Origin: Immersiella caudata | Lineage: Eukaryota; Ascomycota; Sordariomycetes; Sordariales; Lasiosphaeriaceae | Assembly (NCBI GenBank): GCA_030512335.1 | Contig: JAULSU010000002.1 | Span: forward strand, 5,518,001-5,582,000 | Reading direction: 5' to 3' | Length of the DNA: 64,000 nt | Shown: positions 45,724 to 56,900 of the stretch, piece after piece | Numbering within the stretch: the first letter of the stretch is position 1 | Layout: every line of letters starts with the position of its first letter | The notes under the pieces: model-generated | Told to the model about the DNA's origin: nothing | Seen by the model: the letters and a program-made list of their open reading frames with translations, nothing else | The model's database searches: none | Program-made: the position numbers and the translations under genes

Positions 45724-46439
45724 GGACGCAGACGCGGGTCTATTTGAGCTTTATTCATTAACTCCGATAATATTATCTTCCGTCTCAAACGTCGCTGCCG
45801 TCCAGTGTTGTTTGAGCCGCTAAGATGGCGTTACCCCCCGAATGCGGGGTATCCCCACGCCCTGCGGGGGACGTTGGCAGGCACCTCCCAGGGAAGTTGC
45901 GTCATGCCGTGCGTGCCTCTTATTCCCGAATCCTAGTTCTATCCTCCGAATCCGCCGCCCGAATCTCCAACGACCTTGCGGAATAACGACATTGTCCACT
46001 CTCCCACTGACAGCTTTCCAACATCCCATCCATCCAGAACTGCCAGTGGTCACAGCTAAGGTATCCACCCATTTCCTTGACCTCAACCCTTCACGCAAGC
46101 AACTTCTCCACCTCAAACGGTGATATATCTACTCCCAGCAAACATGCCCCAGCAACCACCATTATATTTCCTCCCGTAAACACAAACCCCCTAAACCACG
46201 CATCTGTTCCCACCAGGGCCTCGCACTGCCTCTCCCCTCCCTTACACTAGTTGGACGTGCTCTGTGGCTGCTCCCATTCTAAGATCCATATCACTCCCCT
46301 CTTCCCCCTGTCGCCATGTAGCGCCACTGCTGCTGGGATGAGTTATCATTGGATCCTGTTACGCAGCTCGCGACTCGAAGCTGGTCCCCACTGCCCCTGA
46401 GAAGATCACCACCAACACTGAAGGTAGGCATGCATACCT

Positions 46440-47350
46440 GCCACGGACAGACACAACTCCAGAAGCGGCTCGTCTTTCATCTCTGTTCAAAACCCCTTTT
46501 CTCCCACCCGTCAATCATATCTGGAGGCGCTCTCCGAACTCTGAGAGCTGCCGTCAACTGCCAGGTTTGTAACTAGTCCCCTGAGTCCCTTTCTATTCTC
46601 CCCGTACATACACATCCGCCTCTCGATGAGCAAGTGCCCCCTATAACCCCCAGCCTTCATCTACCTCAGGTGCTCGGCGATGCTATATCGTCTGTATATT
46701 CACCGAGTAAGAACGAAGTTGATTGGGCGGACTCCTAGTCATGGGTTTGGCGTTGCTGCGCCCCCTTCAATCCTCGCGCGTGGGAAATTTGGAGATGGGT
46801 TCCCCAAAGCAGAACATCACTACAATTTTTGCCCGTTTGAGGGGGTGAGATCTCACGGCCCGAAGCTAGTCCCATTCTCTAGGTACAACTCTACCAAGCA
46901 AGGTTCCAGAGGTGGCTCCGAGTCTTCCATATCTAGCCCCCATACCCTTTTTCTCCCACTTATTCTTGCTCTTTGAGGCTCTCTCTAACCTTAGAGACCT
47001 GCTGTTCATTTCCTCGTTTCCAACTAATACTGAATCCCTTCTTCTTTCCCCATACACCTCAAGCTCCGCCTCTCCAACACCAAGTTGTCCCCAGTGCCTG
47101 GTCTCATTCACCGTCTGATTGTGAGTGTGACATCGGTAGATCTTGTTCGGCACAGGGGAAATACGTCCTACAAACGGAAGGTGATAGGAAACTGTGGGAT
47201 GGGTCTGCATTGCACAGCCGAGTCCCAGAAGTCAATGGAAACAACTGCCCAGCCCCGACCGAAAAAAATCACTCCATTTTTAGCCCTCCGCGAGGGAGTG
47301 AGGTCTTGTGAAGACTTGAGGCTGCGTGATAGATGGAGCTTCTCCCAGGC
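46440..47350 (+). repeat. diverged tandem duplication of about 440-bp units
   Basis: Unit 1 (about 46,440-46,880) and unit 2 (about 46,883-47,350) share ordered blocks at a nearly constant offset of 430-455 bases. These are CAACTCCAGAAG-like, CCCCTTTTCTCCCAC versus CCCTTTTTCTCCCAC, ATCCGCCTCTC versus GCTCCGCCTCTC, and ATCACTACAATTTTTGCCC versus ATCACTCCATTTTTAGCCC. Divergence is high, with many C/T differences. There is no ORF and there are no terminal repeats. It looks like an old duplicated or repeat-induced-mutated element. Confidence 0.6.
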
Positions 47351-47789
47351 ACCTTGGTGTTTGAACTGGAACCTAGAATGCCCATAAGGAGGCGACGCGC
47401 GGATGGGTATGCTAATGGGGCTTCAAGGGAAGAGATGATGCCGTATAGAGCCTGCTGGAATCTTGGCTCTATACCGGTATCGTTGAGGTTAATGTTCCCT
47501 CAATGTCGTTGATGGTCACGGCGAGACGAGACTCATCTCAAGGGCCAATGTTGCCGGGGTGCCTTCTCAGGCTGCCTCAGGTGGAGGCTCATGTTAACAT
47601 GAATTACTTCCATGGTCTTCATGTTGACGAGTGCCGTTGAACCATGGGTTAACTGAAGTACAAGCAAAAAAAAACAGTAGCTACCACCTAGGCACCCAGG
47701 CGCGAGGAGAGTGTCTGTCACATACAGTGTTGTCTTAACACATGTCTTATGGCATGATCTGGATTTTCGTTGGGCTGCATTGTCAACCC

Positions 47790-48150
47790 ATCAGTAATTG
47801 ATAGCTGATAAGGCACTAGCACTACAATTTTAGCCCCGACAGAGGGCAGAAGGTTGGGGATCGGGACTCCACGGATGTTGAAGTGTAGGCGAAGATTGGC
47901 CTTGACAATGTTATGTTGATCTTCAAGCCTCGATCCATGCACCACCACCACATCTAGCCTTGTGGAAGAGAGCGAAATCTACGCCTGCCTACTGCAAGCT
48001 ACTGCCCAATCGTCGATGTCTCGCATAAATTAGTTACCTAGACTGACGACGCGCATGAAGTAGGTCTTTTCACTGCAATTTTAGCCCCGCCGAAGAAGAC
48101 AAGCTCACGAGGCTATCTTGTGATCTGAAGCCTCGTGCAAGGTGGAGCTA
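47790..48150 (+). repeat. two further partial copies of the same degenerate repeat
   Basis: The core found near 46,815 and 47,268 recurs as GCACTACAATTTTAGCCCCG near 47,818 and TCACTGCAATTTTAGCCCCG near 48,069. Both copies are followed within 60-130 bases by a GATCTTCAAGCCTCG or GATCTGAAGCCTCG block. All four cores are in the same orientation. Confidence 0.6.
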
Positions 48151-48503
48151 ACAACGTATGGAGAAATACTCTATTGACACTACTTTTCCGTAACCAGTAA
48201 CTAACTACGTATGAATCGAAGAGCGCCAAATTTAGATGCACAATACCTTTGTCACAGAAGGACTGTTTTCTCCGTGGACCATACGCCAAACACCGTCCGT
48301 AACTCTGAAGCGGACGCCTCCTATGCCGCATAGACTCGGGGCTAGACATGTTGCCACATGCCCACGCTGTCGATATCCAGACAAAACTTTGCGGCAGAAG
48401 CATGACACATAGACCTGTCAGGTCAAGTTGAGTCGACACAAACCAAACCGACCAAGCCGACCAATAAATCAACACAAGAGAAACCCACCCCCTAACCCAA
48501 CAA

Positions 48504-50726
48504 TCATACCTCCTGCTTAGGAGCACCACCGGCTGGCGGCTTCACCTGGAGCTCCCCGTTCGCAATCGCAAGCTCTATCGTCCTCCTCTTCTCCTCTCGC
48601 ACTCTCGCTATCTCTTCTCCCACCCTCTTCTTCATTACCTCACCGGTAGGTAACCTCCCTTTCTGGTACACAAACACCGCAGCCACGACTGCAGCTGCCA
48701 GCAACGCGCTGCAAACAATCATGTCGTTCTTCAGCGCTGCCGTGTACACTACCCTCACGCCCTCCTGCTGCTCAGGGGTCAAGACGGACCCCCCAGTGTG
48801 CAAGAGCAACTCGGGGTTCACACCTCCTCCTCCCAAGCTTTTGCGTGCCTCGACGCTGAGGATGGCGGACGAAGCGGCGATACCGATGCTTCCTCCGAGG
48901 ACACGGACTTGCGCGATGATTCCCTGCGCGGTAGCTAAAAGGATGTTAGCAAATCCCCGCAAACAGGCTTCAACACGCCTTCTTGCGCTGGCAACTCGGC
49001 GAGAGCCATCTTTCCCTCAACTGCCCCTGAAAGCGCTGGTATCCAAGGCCTTCTTTTCCCCGGCCCTTCCATCGCGAACCACCGCTGAATGAAACAACAA
49101 GTGATAAGAAAAGAACTCACCATGCTCCCTAGCAGGGCTCGTATAAATCCCACTCATCGTCCCCCCTGCCGCCACCAACCCAAAACCCACACCCACAAAC
49201 ACCAAGAAACCCAACACTTTTCCTTCCACAGCTACCCCTGTCCCCGCCGTAGTCTCTAATGCGCACCCCAGCAACATCAAGGTCGCACCCAATCCCATTG
49301 TCTCCGCAGTCTTGTGCACTTTTCCATTGACTGCGCCGGCGATCAAGCTCCCCAGAGCTGTAGCTGCCAGCATCGGAAGAAGCATCAACCCGGCCTCGAA
49401 CGGATTCTTGCCATTGACAACCTGGAAGCGCATGGGAAAGGTGTAGATGGCAACGAAGTAGGGGAAACCAGTGAGAGTGGCGTGGATGACGGTGGCCGAG
49501 TAGGCACGGTTGCGGAGGAGCACCATAGGGAGGGTGGAAGCGAACTTCTCAGGCCAGCGGCGTTCGACGAACCATTGCCAGACGAAGAGAGCGGTAAGGC
49601 TGACGACGCCGAAAACGAGAGGGGCGATGAACCTTGGAGAGGACCAGTTGCCGCCCTCTACTCCGGAGTTTTGGAAAGGGAAGACGATGAGGGCTGCGGC
49701 GGCGACGCTGAGAGGTGATGTCAGCTTCTGGCTGGGTGTGAAGGGGAGGGAGAGCTTACAGGAGGAATGCGCCGAGGAAGTCAACTTCTTTCCACTTTCG
49801 GGGATGGAAAGCGGGAAGATATTCGGGCTCAGGCCATATAAAGTAGAAAGCGACGACTGAAACTCCGCCGATCGGTCCACTTGAAAGCGTTAGTGTGTGT
49901 TGCAGGAAGAGGGTTGAGGCAACAAACTTGATCCAAAACACCCATCGCCAACTGGCATACTGGGTAAGGACACCGCCGATGAGAGGCCCTAGGACGCCCG
50001 AAGCGGCGAGAACAATGCCGATGAGCGATGAGACGACACCTTGATAGTTCAGGGGGGCAACCTCGGGGAGGATGATCATGGTAAGACTGTAGAGGCCTAG
50101 GAATCTGTCAGCTTCGCGAGCTTCGGTGCTCTCTCGACACACCCGAGAGACGTACCTGATCCACCAACTCCCTGGAGTGCCCGGAAGGCAATCAGCTGCG
50201 GGAGGTTCTGAGCCCATCCACAGGCCAGTGAGAAAGCAATGAAGATGACATAGGCGGCCAGGACCGCGGCTCTCCGGCCGATGACATCGGATATGCGCGC
50301 GAACAAGACGGCGCAGCTGAGATATGCCAGGGTGTACGATAGAGCCACCCAATAGATGGTTTCCGTATCTTGGAACTCAATTGCGATGACATGCAGGCTG
50401 GTAGCGACAATAGAGGTGTCCAGAAGAGCGAGGAAGAAGCCAAGACAGATGCTGTGTTCCCGTGTCAGAGAGTAGGTCTGCTAATGTCGTTGTGGGAAGG
50501 ACACTCACGCTGAAGCTAACAGGATAAAGCGCGGAAGTGGTATCCTCAAAGCAGGCTTGTCGTCTTCAATAGCGAAAGGGGCGACGTCCGGCACGGTGGT
50601 ATCGCTGCTTGCGCCCTGTGAGGGCGCTTCCAACGCGGTTTTGTGCATGGTCGACTGCGATGCCCCCGAAGAGTCTGCGGTGATTTGGGGTTCATCACTC
50701 TTGTTTTCCGCGCCAGCCACAGCCAT
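48504..50726 (-). CDS. MFS drug:H+ antiporter, DHA2 type (14 helices)
   Basis: Six exons on the minus strand: 50726-50509, 50451-50156, 50096-49928, 49879-49760, 49707-49121 and 48934-48504, giving 606 residues. The first 70 residues are polar. Helix 1 has FFLALLDTSIVATSL (motif D1), loop 2-3 has ARISDVIGRRAAVL (motif A), and helix 5 has the antiporter motif GIVLAASGVLGPLIGGVL followed by SWRWVFWINGPIGG. Later helices include FVGVGFGLVAAGGTMSG and AQGIIAQVRVLGGSIGIAAS. The C-terminal tail is charged. Substrate cannot be told from sequence; relatives export drugs or fungal toxins at the plasma or vacuolar membrane. No biosynthetic genes flank it. All phases close; the 186-base intron before the last exon was placed from the conserved REHATAQG junction. 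Confidence 0.9.
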
Positions 50727-51319
50727 GGTATATGATGGAGATGTGGAAGCTTATATGAGTGGAGATGCTGTTATAGTTTGACGATGGAGTTGTTGAACAG
50801 CCTTGGCAACGTTGGACGGCGCCGAGTGGCACGCACGTCTTATACCGACACACTCGTTGCCAGAATCCTCCGACATACGAAACAAAAGGGGGAAAGACGT
50901 AGTGAGGTGACGATGTCCGTTGTCGTAGTCACCCGACACTGGACGGATGGATTAGAAACCAGCAAACGTCCTCCTGCTGCTCCTCTTGCTCCTCTCGACG
51001 GATTTCGCACTCGGCAAACCCATGTGAAGGCGGACGACAGAGACAGCTTCCGTTTTCAGTTATTCAACCACATCATTCAGCGGGCCTTCGAGATGGGGTC
51101 CGCCCGCGTTCTTCGGGGGCGTTGTGTTGAGTGACTGATGAGAAGAGCAAACAAAATCAAGCGATGTCGTCCGTCGGAGGAATCCTGCTCCAGCGCTTTT
51201 GTCTGGTGCCATCGCAATGCAACGCTGCGGCGGAAACAGACTAAGCCCCCGAGGGAATGGACCTCGGGCCAGAATCCAGGTTGGTTTCTGGCAGTACCAA
51301 ATTAAGGTAGCAAACGCCA

Positions 51320-51790
51320 TCAACAGACGCGCGCACGGAGGTTCGACCGTGTTGCTCTGCTGTGCCGTCCGCCGACTTCAGCGGAGTTGGCGGCTCTCAG
51401 CGTGTTTGACAGCCCCCAGGTGCAGGGGATCATGTCGCTAGACAGGCGCGCCATGCACCTCGCACTCGCTAAAGTTGCCTTATCCGTCAATACGCCGAAT
51501 TTCGCTTCTATTGAGCTGTGATTGGCCATCAGTGCGAGCCGGCAATCTTCCGCTGCGGCCGAGTGCGCATGTCGGCTTGTCCCGAGAGCCGAGTTGGCCT
51601 TTGCTTCCAAACTCAACGCCAAAAGCTCATTGTCGAGCTGCACATTCGGGAGATCAGATACGGATGCAAGTAATCGACGCAGCTTGCGGTGGGGTGAGGT
51701 ATTGTGGAGTTGGCTGGTTCGAACCTGGCGCGGGCGCTCAAATACGGGCGCCGTGTTGTTGTCTGGCCCACGGAGATACGTGCTCAGCAC
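51320..51790 (-). CDS. doubtful ORF, unknown
   Basis: 156 codons from ATG to TGA on the minus strand. Codon third positions are moderately GC-rich, and the middle (ALSLEAKANSALG, LALMANHSSIEAK) could form helices. No motif, no intron evidence and conflicting ORFs in other frames; it may be chance. Confidence 0.2.
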   Translation of the reverse strand: MLSTYLRGPDNNTAPVFERPRQVRTSQLHNTSPHRKLRRLLASVSDLPNVQLDNELLALSLEAKANSALGTSRHAHSAAAEDCRLALMANHSSIEAKFGVLTDKATLASARCMARLSSDMIPCTWGLSNTLRAANSAEVGGRHSRATRSNLRARVC

Positions 51791-52505
51791 TGAAGGCGTT
51801 GGAAGGATTCATGGCTTCCTGGAGTCCAAAAGACTGATGCATCATCCTATCGAGCGAGCGATGAGATCCACCCGTCATCCTAACGGACGTGAACTTCAGT
51901 CAGCACCAACACCGCCCGAGCCTGTCGGCGAGTTCTGAGACAGTTGCTAACTCCGGTGTTTTGGATATCAGGGGCCTTATAGACAGGAGGGTTCCACGGG
52001 AGAAGCTATAAGGCTGAAAATTTCCGAATTCTGTGGCAGTAGGTGGGCACCCGGCGTCGGGCGTCGGGGGCGACAGCTGGCTGCTGTGTGACGGACTCGG
52101 GATGATTGGCGTGCGTGTGCCTTCATGGAAGGTCATGACCAGCCGCTGGGGCTGCTGGGTCTTGGTGCGGGGGTTAGAAAACGAGGAGTGAGCTTCTCGG
52201 CCGTGAGGTTAGTTGAACGTTCAATGGCAAGATGAGGAAGAGCTGCCCGAATCTCTGGCGGTCTGGAATTTGCTGACAAACCCTATCAGACATGCACCGC
52301 CCCTTCCCTCTTCGCAACCCAACATCCAGAAAATCTGTCTCTCAAAGTCGGTGCACAAAATAGCAAGGGATGCAACGCCTTTCCGATCCTTGGTGATCCG
52401 GTTGTACTGAAAGTCCTTTGCAATCCAGGGGGGCCACAATCGTGGTGCTAAGCGGCACATCACCGAGTTTTCGCACCTTCTAACACCAACCAACAAACAA
52501 CCGGG

Positions 52506-52825
52506 TATGGTGCTGTGGTTAGCGTGCCCAGATGCCGCCTTGACATATCTGGTTCGAATCACCATTTCTGCCCGAGTGCTTGGGATACTCACACGTTCAG
52601 TATGTGAACACAGGGCGGCGCCAGGAGGTCATCCTCTTAGGAGCGCATCGGCGGTATCAGGAGATCAATTTGGCCTTTCTCCCGGGCCATCCCTCTCTTC
52701 GGAGCGCATCGACGGTACCAGGACGTCATCCTCTTCGGAGCGTAAGCGGCGGAACCAGTGAATTGGGCTTGCCCATCACTCGGAGCGCGGGTATCACTTG
52801 TTTTTTTTGTTTTTGTTTTTCTGAA
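52506..52825 (+). other. SINE-like, possibly tRNA-derived element
   Basis: The head (52506-52566) has an A-box-like GCTGTGGTTAGCG and a B-box GGTTCGAATC, with ends ATGGTG and CACCAT that could pair, but the T stem and cloverleaf are not formed. A body with degenerate tandem repeats follows, and the segment ends in T-rich sequence (eight T at 52801, then TTTTT runs). A tRNA-like head, unrelated body and T-rich end is the plan of a Pol III retroelement. This is inference from one copy. Confidence 0.3.
52640..52797 (+). repeat. four degenerate tandem repeats around GGAGCGCATCG
   Basis: The core GGAGCGCATCGRCGGTAYCAGGA occurs at 52640 and 52701, with diverged copies at 52737 (GGAGCGTAAGCGGCGGAACC) and 52782 (GGAGCGCGGGTATC). 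Spacings are 61, 36 and 45 bases. Most copies are preceded by a CATC-CTCTTCGG-like block. Confidence 0.75.
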
Positions 52826-52996
52826 TGCGCGCTCTTTGGTGCCGTTTTGCATGCCAGTGCCGCAGCATGGAGAGACTAGCTATGCTATGACAAAGGGACG
52901 CTTCTGGAGGCCGTCCCACCCCATATCTATCTGGGAAGGATACTTAAACTCGCCGTGTCTTGGTTCTAGACTTCCAGTCAAGGACATGGTTGCACC

Positions 52997-53014
52997 GGGG
53001 GGGGGGGGGGGGGG
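52997..53014 (+). repeat. run of 18 G
   Basis: Eighteen consecutive G between ACC and CGCTGAC. Length may be unreliable in any assembly. Confidence 0.9.
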
Positions 53015-53219
53015 CGCTGACTGTCTGTTTCTTTTTCGTTTCTCAAGACATTGTACCCAGCCCTGGAAATATCCCGATTCCAGACACCAACATCCCTCCT
53101 CCCATTCCTCCTCCAAGTAGCATTGCAGTTCAAGTTCGGGGCTCTCTCTGCAGCCCCACCGCTGCCTGAGACTTCATTATGTGCTTCTCCAAAGAAGCTT
53201 TCATCAACAAGCCACAACG

Positions 53220-53290
53220 GCCTCAGTGGTTTAGTGGTAAAATCCATCGTTGCCATCGATGGGCCCCGCGTTCGATTCGCGGCTGACGCA
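53220..53290 (+). tRNA. tRNA-Gly (anticodon GCC), acceptor stem with one mismatch
   Basis: 71 bases, no intron: D arm TGGTTTAGTGGTAAAA, anticodon stem CATCG/CGATG with loop TTGCCAT, T arm CCGCG/CGCGG around TTCGATT, discriminator A. Acceptor GCCTCAG/CTGACGC pairs except for C3-C70. A run of seven T begins at 53317. It is either a functional gene with one changed base or an early pseudogene. Confidence 0.88.
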
Positions 53291-53868
53291 TGACTTACTC
53301 CAAAGAACGAGATCCCTTTTTTTGCAGTTGCCATGACTGCCGAGTGGAGGATGTCGCCAGGATCTAGGGCTGGGAGTAGCAAATCATCAAGTCAGCTTCA
53401 ATCATGATAAGACATTTTACGATCTTGTGCAGCGCGACTGCAAATGGGAGCTTGCTTTTATCTGCACATACTGTCTTTGGCAAATGTTGATGTCAAGACG
53501 GACGTTAAAAGAGTTGAGAAAGCGAGACCGGGTTTGTGGTGTTGTGTTCAGGGGGTCGGATAACGAGAAAAGGAGCTCAGGGGCTACATTATGTCGCAAT
53601 CGCAATCGCAATCATTCGCAGATGTTTTAGATCATGGCAGCGTATTGAAAGATAACGCATCAACTGCTAGACATATTTCTTCAATTGCTTTCTTGTCGCC
53701 TGGCTACAACTGAACAAAAGCGTCCCCTAACCCAGCCCCAAGAGCGAAACTTCACATTCACTTACCTCTCCACCATCCCATCCCCACCATCACAACTCAA
53801 CCCTTACCGAAACAAACAAACTTCCCACAACCAGCAAAAAGATATCACCGCTCTCTCAGGTTATTCCA
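53291..53868. other. intergenic between tRNA-Gly and tRNA-Ala
   Basis: About 580 bases; only the T-run terminators of the two convergent tRNA genes were recognised. Confidence 0.6.
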
Positions 53869-53956
53869 TGGACGAGCTGGGAATCGAACCCAGGACCTTT
53901 CGCATATTCCAGATGGATATGCTAAGCGAACGCTCTACCAACTGAGCCACACGCCC
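53869..53956 (-). tRNA. tRNA-Ala (anticodon AGC) with intron
   Basis: Minus strand: acceptor GGGCGTG/CTCGTCC with the U6-U67 mismatch also known from yeast tRNA-Ala. D arm is TGGCTCAGTTGGTAGAGC, anticodon stem TTCGC/GCGAA with loop TTAGCAT, T arm CTGGG/CCCAG around TTCGATT, discriminator A. A 15-base intron lies one base after the anticodon. Mature length is 73 bases. Five T follow at 53836-53840 (minus strand). Confidence 0.95.
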
Positions 53957-56900
53957 TTGCTTAATGGAAGGGGGTCAGGGAGAGCTCGTTACAACGGGAC
54001 GGGCGAAGGGGACGGAGGGTTGTTTGTGCCGCGATACCAGAGGCGGATGCCGGTCTCTGGGCGCCATAGCTTGGGCTTCGAGATGGAAACCCGGAGAGAG
54101 ACAAGATCACCCAGCCTGGACTGCTCAACGCCCGCCCCAGCTCTCAAACCACCAGCCCAGCCATCACGGAGACACCGAGCCCTCCTCCTTCGACACCCCT
54201 TCCTTGCAGAGTCCTCGACACCTTCTCTGCAACCTCGACGTCTTCTCTGCAGTCTCGAAACACCATCTCACCCATCAGACTGAAACAAACTCCATCTCAA
54301 CCTTCCATCCGGAAGCCCCATCTCCATCACCGTCACCGCATCCTTACCAGAAACATCTCTCATCAACAAACGCACATATGTTTTCGTTTCAGGCCTCCCC
54401 GCCAGCCTGCCATACCGCCCGCAGACAGCACAAGAAGACAAACACCAACCCCACCAGAATCACCACCTCACAGACTCCATACTCGCCAAAACCCTGCGGT
54501 ATATCACCAAACCACCACCAAACCCACCGTTTCCCACCGTTTCTACCTTCTCCCCAGCTTCAACAAACAAGGTCAAACCCTCTCTTCTAGCGTCAATCCG
54601 CACAGCGCTCTGTTTCAGGTGTGATCTTCAACCCTCCTCTCTTCCTCCCGTCCGCTCCACTACCCTACTGCACTTCCCCATCCCCGGACCCGGAAACACA
54701 AGACGACTACAGCACCTCAACCAACACCCAGCCGCGCTGTACTGCGGCGCAAGCCAGGTAAGCTCCACAGCTTAACCAAGATTAGTACACAGGTTGGTAG
54801 GCAAAACCAGCTATACATATCGTCATATCCAGGCCGTGCATCGAGCCGCCCGGCACGGGCTATAGCGAGAGGGCCATCTCCCTGCTAAAACGAGAAAGGG
54901 CCGAACTCGGCCGTCTGTTTTGAGAACAGGTGCAGACGGGAAAGGAAACCAAAAAGGTGCTTCTGGAAGGGTGGTTGGTGGTTTGAGCAAGTTGGGAGGG
55001 AGCAAACATCAGCGCCAGTGCGAGCGGGAGTCCGCATGATGGGCTCTGCTGGATCAGCCGCGTGCCCGGCCGTGAGGTCACGGACTTAAGTGCGAGCGGT
55101 AATGTAAGGTATTGTCGATGCAGCTTGCATCTCTCCGTTGTTTTCACCGGGTCAAAACCAGCAAACGCACAGAAATAAGAGGGTTGGTAAGAAGCTTTTC
55201 TGGTGATAAGTCTGTGTGCTTACAGCAGGACTTTTGGGCAGCGCACTTGCATCCACCAGGAAGGTGCTTCATGTAGGTGTGGTGCAAGGTGAGGAATGTT
55301 AGTGGTGGAAACAGATTCGTGGTCGATGCACAGGGTACCTGAAACATGTTTCAGGGGCAACATACCCAACCCCCCAAGTCGCGCCCCAATCCAAACTGCC
55401 AGCACGTGGAAGGGCAAGCCACAGCACCTCAAGTGTGGATTGGGGACACACACAATGACGCGGCATGGCTGCTGAGCTGCGCCTCCCGCAAGCTTTGCCG
55501 CCGTCGGCTCTTGGAGAAGGCGGGGGAGCGCAGGTCAGCTTCTGCCGCCAGCTGCAAGGTGCCCCGGATTGCTGGGCCATTCCCCTCTCGCCACTCACCT
55601 AGGTGCGGAGCAGGATGCGGACGCGGGATGGCTACGGACTGCCGTTCGGGGTCGCTTAGATGGTTGAGAGGGGGACTGCGGCGCTCAGGCTGGAAGTGAT
55701 CCCTTCCGGCCAACAAGCTCCGCGATTTGTGAGGTTTGCGGGCAAGTATTTGGCATCATACAATGGCATGACGTTTTCGGCTTGTTTTTTGGTGAGTCCC
55801 ACCAGGGGTGTTGAAGCAGTTTGCTAACCTCAAGAGCCGAAGGCGATCTCTGGGGAATCCTAGTTTCGGCATTCGAGCTTGAACTCCTCCGTACACACGG
55901 TCCATCAGTTTTTGGAATGCGGGCCGATCTTGACGGAGAGGTGGATGAGGTCGTTCGGCGGCGCAGGCTCAACCACCGGATGAGAGGGTACAAAGTCGGA
56001 TGATGGGAGTACTTGGGCAGTACAATGACTACAAGCTTCAGATCTCGAGGCCGTGCCAGACAACGGACGAGTGTGGTTGAGGTCGAGAGTGGCCTGAACC
56101 TGACGTGCTTATCCTGCTTCGAGTTTGGCTCCTGGAAACCAAACATCGTCGTGGTTTGTCACCATCAGGGTGCAGTCGGGTCGTCATGCCGTCGTGTTGC
56201 GCGCGACGCTGTACCTGAGGGAGGTAGTGCCGACAGGAAAGGCTAGGACAGGGCCCTTCGGGTGAGGGGTCCATCCCGGTGCGACTGCCACTGCCGGGGC
56301 TGTCGCGGAGGGCTGGATTGTAGCGGTGAGGTCTAGGGCCGTCGCCGACATCGACAGATTTCTCTTTTACCCCTTCGCCGTCAAATTTCGAGGTGTGACC
56401 GGACGTCCGTGTGTGCAGCAGCAAAATGGGCCATCGTCATGCTATGCCGTCGTCGCGTCGGCACTGGTGGAGAGGATGCCGAACAGACACTCCAGGCACA
56501 CACTCCAACACACACGTGCGGTCCGCAAAGGGCTGGGAGGCCATGCAAGGTTGGTCGAAAGAAGAAGAGCGTACCAGCCGTGATGATTTTCTGGGGAAGC
56601 CAGTGAGGGTGGGTGTGGCAGGCCTTGGCACCCTGTTCCCCCGCATTTTCTGCTAGCCCCACCCTCTTCCCGTCAGGTTCGCACCACACCCACCACTCAG
56701 CGTCTCGACGCAATATAACGAACAACCATGGAATATTCCTCTTCATCTATTTGGCATCTCCCATGCCAGTCCCCGAAAAGGCAGGTGTGTTCTCAGTCTT
56801 TGGTTGACTGCGCGCGCTCGTCTACACCCTCACCTCCCCGCATCTCCACGTTTTTCAGTTGCCTCCATCCTCTGCGACCATTCGCTACCCCGCATATTCA

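Larger units (their letters stand above)
45724..48503. other. 2.8 kb gap with degenerate repeats, no gene
   Basis: No convincing ORF on either strand. The first 300 bases would be the SDR promoter. From about 46,440 to 48,150 several diverged copies of one sequence are found, listed separately. Confidence 0.6.
50727..53219. other. intergenic with tandem repeats and a tRNA-like element
   Basis: Upstream flank of the MFS gene and beyond. Apart from the entries below, nothing recognisable was found. A minus-strand ORF at 51320-51790 (156 codons, PNVQLDNELLALSLEAKANS) has a weak coding look but no motif. A perfect B-box-like GGTTCGAACC at 51716 lacks a matching tRNA body. Confidence 0.5.

Noticed and set aside
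48504..50726. MFS gene as part of a secondary-metabolite cluster
   Set aside because: Neighbours are a general SDR, tRNAs and gene-poor DNA; no synthase, tailoring set or pathway regulator is adjacent.
51700..51735. Perfect B-box GGTTCGAACC suggesting a tRNA gene
   Set aside because: No A-box at proper distance and no acceptor, D or anticodon stems on either strand.
53964..54590. 208-codon plus-strand ORF
   Set aside because: Composition (His, Pro, Ser, Thr, Gln) follows from C/A-rich DNA, other frames are open too, and no motif is present.
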